DNA of 64,000 bases. It comes from Carnobacterium divergens DSM 20623. GTDB lineage: Bacteria; Bacillota; Bacilli; Lactobacillales; Carnobacteriaceae. Made by a program: the position numbers and the translations under genes. Under the pieces are notes generated by a model. It was not told where the DNA came from. It made no database searches and saw nothing but the letters and a program-made list of their open reading frames with translations. The stretch is taken from assembly GCF_000744255.1 (NCBI RefSeq), contig NZ_JQLO01000001.1, forward strand, positions 1,426,001 to 1,490,000. Direction: 5' to 3'. Of this stretch, positions 58,201-64,000 are shown one piece after another. Numbering within the stretch: position 1 is the stretch's first letter; each line of letters begins with the position of its first letter.

Positions 58201-59652
58201 CTACAAGTTTGGTTTTTCTTTATGAAATTCAGTTGCTTGTTCAAATGCGTAAGCAGCTTGATAAATCGTTGCTTCATCAAAATGTTTTCCAATCAGTTGC
58301 AACCCAATTGGCAAGCCATTTGAAAAACCACAAGGAATTGAAATCGCTGGTACACCGGCTAAGTTAACTGGAACGGTTAAGATATCGTTCATATACATCG
58401 TTAATGGGTCGTCCATGTTTTCGTCTAAATTAAAGGCAGTTGTCGGCGTTGTAGGACCTAAGATTAGATCGTAGTCATTGAAGACTTTTTCAAAATCTTG
58501 TTTGATCAATGTACGAACTTGGCCTGCTTTTTTGAAATAAGCGTCATAATAGCCTGAGCTTAGTGAGAAGGTTCCAAGCATGATACGACGTTTTACTTCC
58601 ATTCCAAAGCCTTCTGAGCGGCTCATTACATATAGATCATCTAATGATTTTGCTTCTGGCGAACGGTAACCGTAACGTATGCCGTCAAAGCGTTGCAAGT
58701 TTGATGAAGCTTCACTTGATGCAATGATATAATACACGGCAATCCCATATTTTGAATGCGGTAAGCTAACTTCTTCAACCGTTGCACCTAATTTTTTATA
58801 GGTTTCAATTGCTTCAAGAACAGCGTTTTTAACGTCCTCAGCTACACCTTCTTGTAAATATTCTTTTGGAACACCAATCTTCATGCCTTTGATGTCTTGG
58901 TTTAATTTAGCTGTAAAATCCGGTACTTCTGTTTTAGCGCTCATTGAATCGTTGGCATCATATCCACTGATTCCATTTAGCACGTAGGCATTGTCTTTTA
59001 CTGTACGTGTAAATGGTCCAATTTGATCTAAACTTGAAGCAAAAGCAATCAAACCAAAGCGCGAAATACGACCATAAGTTGGTTTCATTCCAACAATACC
59101 CGTAAAGGCTGCTGGTTGACGAATACTTCCACCGGTATCACTACCAAGTGAAATTGGAACTTGTCCAGCCGCAACGGCTGCTGCTGATCCACCTGAAGAG
59201 CCACCAGGAACTTTTGTTAAATCCCATGGGTTTTTGGTTTGTTTAAAGTAAGACGTTTCTGTACTTCCGCCCATTGCAAATTCATCCATGTTTAATTTTC
59301 CAACTGGAATCATGTCTGATTCATATACTTTATTCATAACCGTTGCATCATAAATTGGAATAAAATCTTCCAACATTTTACTTGCTGCAGTTGTTTTGAT
59401 ATCTTTTGTAACAATATTATCTTTAATTCCGATTGGCATTGCTGCTAAAACATTGGATTCGTCAATGCCTTTTTCGTCTAGTTTTTTAGCTAACGCTAAC
59501 GCTTCTTCTTTACTGACTGTAATAAAAGCGCCTACTTTATCTTCCGTTGCTTCGATACGGTCAAAGGTAGCGTTCATTAAATCTACGGCAGTAATCTCTT
59601 TTGAAATCAATAAGTCATGTAATTCGGTTAAGTCTTTCTCTAATAAACTCAT
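58201..59652 (-). CDS. gatA: Glutamyl-tRNA amidotransferase subunit A
   Basis: Amidase subunit that frees ammonia from glutamine for GatCAB. The 483 residues carry the amidase signature [20 protein letters not shown] and [14 protein letters not shown], giving the Ser-cisSer-Lys triad with the Lys in MPIGIKDNI (about 79). The ribosome site is GGGGAGG. It overlaps gatC by 4 bp, which suggests coupled translation. Confidence 0.97.
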   Translation of the reverse strand: MSLLEKDLTELHDLLISKEITAVDLMNATFDRIEATEDKVGAFITVSKEEALALAKKLDEKGIDESNVLAAMPIGIKDNIVTKDIKTTAASKMLEDFIPIYDATVMNKVYESDMIPVGKLNMDEFAMGGSTETSYFKQTKNPWDLTKVPGGSSGGSAAAVAAGQVPISLGSDTGGSIRQPAAFTGIVGMKPTYGRISRFGLIAFASSLDQIGPFTRTVKDNAYVLNGISGYDANDSMSAKTEVPDFTAKLNQDIKGMKIGVPKEYLQEGVAEDVKNAVLEAIETYKKLGATVEEVSLPHSKYGIAVYYIIASSEASSNLQRFDGIRYGYRSPEAKSLDDLYVMSRSEGFGMEVKRRIMLGTFSLSSGYYDAYFKKAGQVRTLIKQDFEKVFNDYDLILGPTTPTTAFNLDENMDDPLTMYMNDILTVPVNLAGVPAISIPCGFSNGLPIGLQLIGKHFDEATIYQAAYAFEQATEFHKEKPNL

Positions 59653-59954
59653 GCTCCAGCCTCCCCGTTATCCATAATTGCTGGAACTTGAATTAGTCCA
59701 TCTTTTTCTGTTTTTACATTTTTAAAGAGCTCTTTACGATCTGTTCCTTCAGTTGCAACGTCAGAACGCATTACATTTACTGTTTCTAGTGCATGTGTTG
59801 TGATGGGTACGCCAGTTGTATCGATGGCTTCAAGTTGTTCAACCATTCCAATGATTTGATCCATTTGCTCTGTAAAATGAGCAATCTCACTATCTTTAAA
59901 TGCTAGCTTCGATAGCTTAGCAACGTGTTTTACTTCTGATTCAGTAATTGCCAA
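59649..59954 (-). CDS. gatC: Glutamyl-tRNA amidotransferase subunit C
   Basis: Small belt subunit that joins GatA and GatB. The 101 residues start at TTG ([20 protein letters not shown]) and include [20 protein letters not shown] and [18 protein letters not shown], the conserved binding strand. It heads the gat operon; no convincing promoter pair was found in the 150 bp upstream. Confidence 0.95.
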   Translation of the reverse strand: MAITESEVKHVAKLSKLAFKDSEIAHFTEQMDQIIGMVEQLEAIDTTGVPITTHALETVNVMRSDVATEGTDRKELFKNVKTEKDGLIQVPAIMDNGEAGA

Positions 59955-60047
59955 TTTTATTCAACCCTCTTTCTTCTTTTCTTTATTCCAAATTGGAAAC
60001 TCAGTTCCTATTCTATCATAAACCGCTTAAGGGCACTATCTTATTTA

Positions 60048-60085
60048 CAAAAAAAGTGAAGTAAAGTAGGAAACTTTACTTCAAC
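60048..60085 (-). terminator. Terminator after camS
   Basis: GAAGTAAAGT and ACTTTACTTC form a perfect 10-bp stem with a 5-base loop, then TTTTTTT on the minus strand after CACT. Confidence 0.88.
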
Positions 60086-60105
60086 TTCTGCTATTTTTAA
60101 GATAA

Positions 60106-61257
60106 TTAATCGAAAACATGAGATTGAAATTCTTTTTCCCCACTATCCCGATTTAAGAAGGCTTCCATTCCATCAATTGAATTAATCGAGATTTCAATTG
60201 GAATATTCGGCGGTAAATATTTTGATGCATTGTCTGACACGTGTTGTGTTAAGGCAATGATTTCAGACTGACCGTAAAATTGAGTCGTTACGGTTGCCTT
60301 CATTTTAATCAATTGATCTCCACTGTATGTCGCTTCTGCGGTAACACCATTTAAATTTGGGAAGAAGCTTTGAACTTGAGATTTAAAGTTTTCAAAACTC
60401 GTTGTCTCATTACTGGTTTCGCCATCTGTTCTTGGGAATATCACTTTCTTTTCGTTAATGTCTTTCCAGTTAGCAACAGTTGCAGCGCCATCTTTGCTAA
60501 CGCCTTCGCTAAAGAAAACACCGCCAGCTAAACTATCTTTAGGCGTTTGTTCAAAAAGACCTACTGTAATTGGAATATTTCCTAAGCCTTCCATTTTACG
60601 CAAACGTGCAACAATTTCATTTGCCATTTTCTTTCCTTCAGCTTCTAAGTTAGCTCGTTGGATGTCGGTTTTAAATTCTGCTCCGTATTGTACTTTTTGG
60701 TAATAATCGACACTATTTAATGCTAAGCCAATACTTATACCTGCTAATTTAAAATTATCGCCATCTTTTACCATGTAATTTTGTTCTAAAATTTGGCTTA
60801 AATATTTAGGTGCACGCTTATCTGGTTCAAGTTCCCCATTATCTACTGGATTCAATCCTTCAGGATCACTCACTGTTAAATCAGGTTCTGGATTATCGCC
60901 TGAGCTACGTTTTATCCACTTAGAAATTGTTTCCGCATCTAGTTGCTGTCCTTCTTGAAAATAGTAAGTGTCCGTTGGGAATTCTGAATGAGACAGATTC
61001 ATTAAACCTGTTTCAAATGCCTTGATGTTGTATCCTGAGTTTAAACTTAAACTAACCCCTCTTGATTGACTCACTTTGTATTGCCCATCATTAATGACGT
61101 TTCGATAATAGTCCTTAGATAATTGACTAGTAGTTGCTTTCGCTTTTTCACTTGTTGAAGTATCTGTTGTTGTCGTTTGATTGTTTCCTGTAACGTCACC
61201 ACATGCGGTTAAAAGCAATCCACATGACGCTGCTAACACTATTAATTTTCGTTTCAT
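60106..61257 (-). CDS. camS: CamS family lipoprotein (sex pheromone precursor type)
   Basis: Exported lipoprotein whose signal peptide yields the cAM373 peptide in enterococci and staphylococci. The 383 residues begin MKRKLIVLAASCGLLLTACGD, with the lipobox LLTAC (Cys about 19). The remaining body matches the CamS domain (SRGVSLSLNSGYNIKAFETGLM, ILEQNYMVKDGD, IPITVGLFEQTPKDSLAGGVFF). The predicted leader peptide differs from AIFILAA, so cAM373 activity is not implied. It starts a few bases after ligA ends and is probably co-transcribed with pcrA and ligA. Confidence 0.93.
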   Translation of the reverse strand: MKRKLIVLAASCGLLLTACGDVTGNNQTTTTDTSTSEKAKATTSQLSKDYYRNVINDGQYKVSQSRGVSLSLNSGYNIKAFETGLMNLSHSEFPTDTYYFQEGQQLDAETISKWIKRSSGDNPEPDLTVSDPEGLNPVDNGELEPDKRAPKYLSQILEQNYMVKDGDNFKLAGISIGLALNSVDYYQKVQYGAEFKTDIQRANLEAEGKKMANEIVARLRKMEGLGNIPITVGLFEQTPKDSLAGGVFFSEGVSKDGAATVANWKDINEKKVIFPRTDGETSNETTSFENFKSQVQSFFPNLNGVTAEATYSGDQLIKMKATVTTQFYGQSEIIALTQHVSDNASKYLPPNIPIEISINSIDGMEAFLNRDSGEKEFQSHVFD

Positions 61258-61261
61258 CAAG

Positions 61262-63286
<2,025 letters not shown>

Positions 63287-63309
63287 TTAAGACCCCTCTT
63301 TTCTTAATT

Positions 63310-64000
63310 TTAAGCTTTTTCGATTGGTGCAAAGGCTGCTAATAAACGTTTAATTCCTTGTTCAGGAAAAGCAATATCTAATTCTAAATTATTCGCGTCA
63401 CCGCTGACTTTAACAACTGTTCCTGTTCCCCATTTTTTATGAAGTGCTTTGTCGCCAACAGACCAACCTAATTTTTCCGCGCCGCTTTCTGTTTTGCTTG
63501 AAACAGGCGATTGGTAAATACTACTTGTGGCTTTGGTAGCTTGCATTCGACTAACTGGACTGCCGCTACTTCTAAAGGGTGTATTCCCAGTAAATTGGTT
63601 ACCAGACTCTAAAGCTTCTTCGCTAATTTCAGCGATAAAACGAGAAGCTGCATTGGCTTGCGTGCGTCCATACAACATCCGTGAATAAGCATTTGTAATA
63701 TATAATTTTTGTTCCGCACGAGTAATCCCAACATAGGCTAAACGACGTTCTTCTTCTAATTCATTCTCCTCCATCAACGCTCTTGAAAGAGGAAAGACAC
63801 CTTCTTCCACACCTATCAAGAAGACGATGGGAAATTCAAGACCTTTTGCTGCGTGAAGAGTCATTAGGGTTACTTCACTGGTTTGTTCTTCTTCTAGATT
63901 ATCTAAATCAGAAACAAGTGCTAGATCCGTTAAGAAGGTTAATAAACTTTTGTCTTCCGAACTATCTTTTTCAAATTGCTGCGTTACAGATAGAAATTCT
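63310..64000 (-). CDS. pcrA: ATP-dependent DNA helicase PcrA, C-terminal part, cut by window edge
   Basis: UvrD/PcrA-type 3'-5' helicase for repair and rolling-circle replication. The frame is open to base 64000, so the 5' part lies outside. About 230 C-terminal residues show [30 protein letters not shown] (motif V) and [19 protein letters not shown] (motif VI). The last domain ([43 protein letters not shown]) is the PcrA Tudor-like tail that contacts RNA polymerase. The ligA gene follows after 23 bp. Confidence 0.96.
   Translation of the reverse strand, partial: EFLSVTQQFEKDSSEDKSLLTFLTDLALVSDLDNLEEEQTSEVTLMTLHAAKGLEFPIVFLIGVEEGVFPLSRALMEENELEEERRLAYVGITRAEQKLYITNAYSRMLYGRTQANAASRFIAEISEEALESGNQFTGNTPFRSSGSPVSRMQATKATSSIYQSPVSSKTESGAEKLGWSVGDKALHKKWGTGTVVKVSGDANNLELDIAFPEQGIKRLLAAFAPIEKA

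Noticed and set aside
61197-61257. Functional cAM373-type pheromone encoded in the CamS signal peptide.
   Set aside because: The residues before the lipobox (LAASCGLLLTAC) do not contain the cAM373 heptapeptide, so activity cannot be claimed.

Overview
The window looks like a low-GC Firmicute of the order Lactobacillales, most likely Carnobacterium or a close relative. The grounds are strong AT bias, Gram-positive Shine-Dalgarno sites, the pcrA-ligA-camS-gatCAB-dagK-rlmD core block, WxL/LPXTG surface proteins and a LevR-type sigma-54 regulator of PTS genes. Nearly everything is on the minus strand. The plus strand carries only a flavodoxin, an aminopeptidase, one tRNA-Arg, an orphan response regulator and one possible small membrane peptide.

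Layout. (1) 1-14.3 kb: the 3' part of a UDP-GlcNAc 2-epimerase gene, then an exopolysaccharide/capsule operon read from 14212 down to 1029. Its order is Wzz-like adaptor, tyrosine kinase, PHP phosphatase, membrane 4,6-dehydratase, PLP aminotransferase, priming sugar-phosphate transferase, GT2, GNAT, GT4, Wzy, pyruvyl transferase, Wzx and an LCP attachment enzyme. The enzyme set suggests a priming 2,4-diamino-trideoxy (bacillosamine-like) sugar, pyruvate decoration and wall anchoring. (2) 14.4-19.3 kb: YihY, methionine aminopeptidase, flavodoxin, a TetR regulator and an M29 aminopeptidase. (3) 19.4-22.7 kb: tRNA-Arg(CCU) with a duplicated 3' end 1.67 kb downstream, a membrane Mrr-like nuclease, a phage tail lysozyme and two genes broken by in-frame stops, so a decayed integrative or prophage region. 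(4) 22.8-33.9 kb: a WxL surface-protein (csc) locus with a large WxL gene broken in three places, a WxLIP protein (CscA), three WxL proteins, an LPXTG protein whose frame lacks a stop, and two Mga-like regulators.

(5) 34.0-44.0 kb: glutathione peroxidase, two possible convergent small ORFs, then a sigma-54 PTS regulon. A LevR-like activator (41345-44017) sits beside two IIC, three IIB and one IIA genes of the lactose/cellobiose family, an eroded second IIA, and an operon of three small proteins including a DUF3284 member. Four near-perfect -24/-12 promoters each have a pair of TGTGTA motifs 19-22 bp apart, about 90 bp upstream of the -12 element. These look like the activator's enhancer sites. 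At the best-supported promoter a perfect CcpA (cre) site lies between enhancer and promoter, which would add glucose repression.

(6) 44.1-64 kb: mostly housekeeping genes. These are a YfmL-like DEAD-box helicase, a Gfo/Idh/MocA oxidoreductase, SfsA, an aldo-keto reductase, YdcF, YxeA, a metallophosphoesterase, a GH25-like protein missing catalytic acids, an acylating aldehyde dehydrogenase divergent from an AraC-type response regulator, RlmD, a DagK with an EF-hand-like C-terminal loop, GatCAB, CamS, LigA and the 3' part of pcrA. No CRISPR array, rRNA gene or intact transposase was seen. Starts were chosen by Shine-Dalgarno position, and several differ from the longest reading frame.
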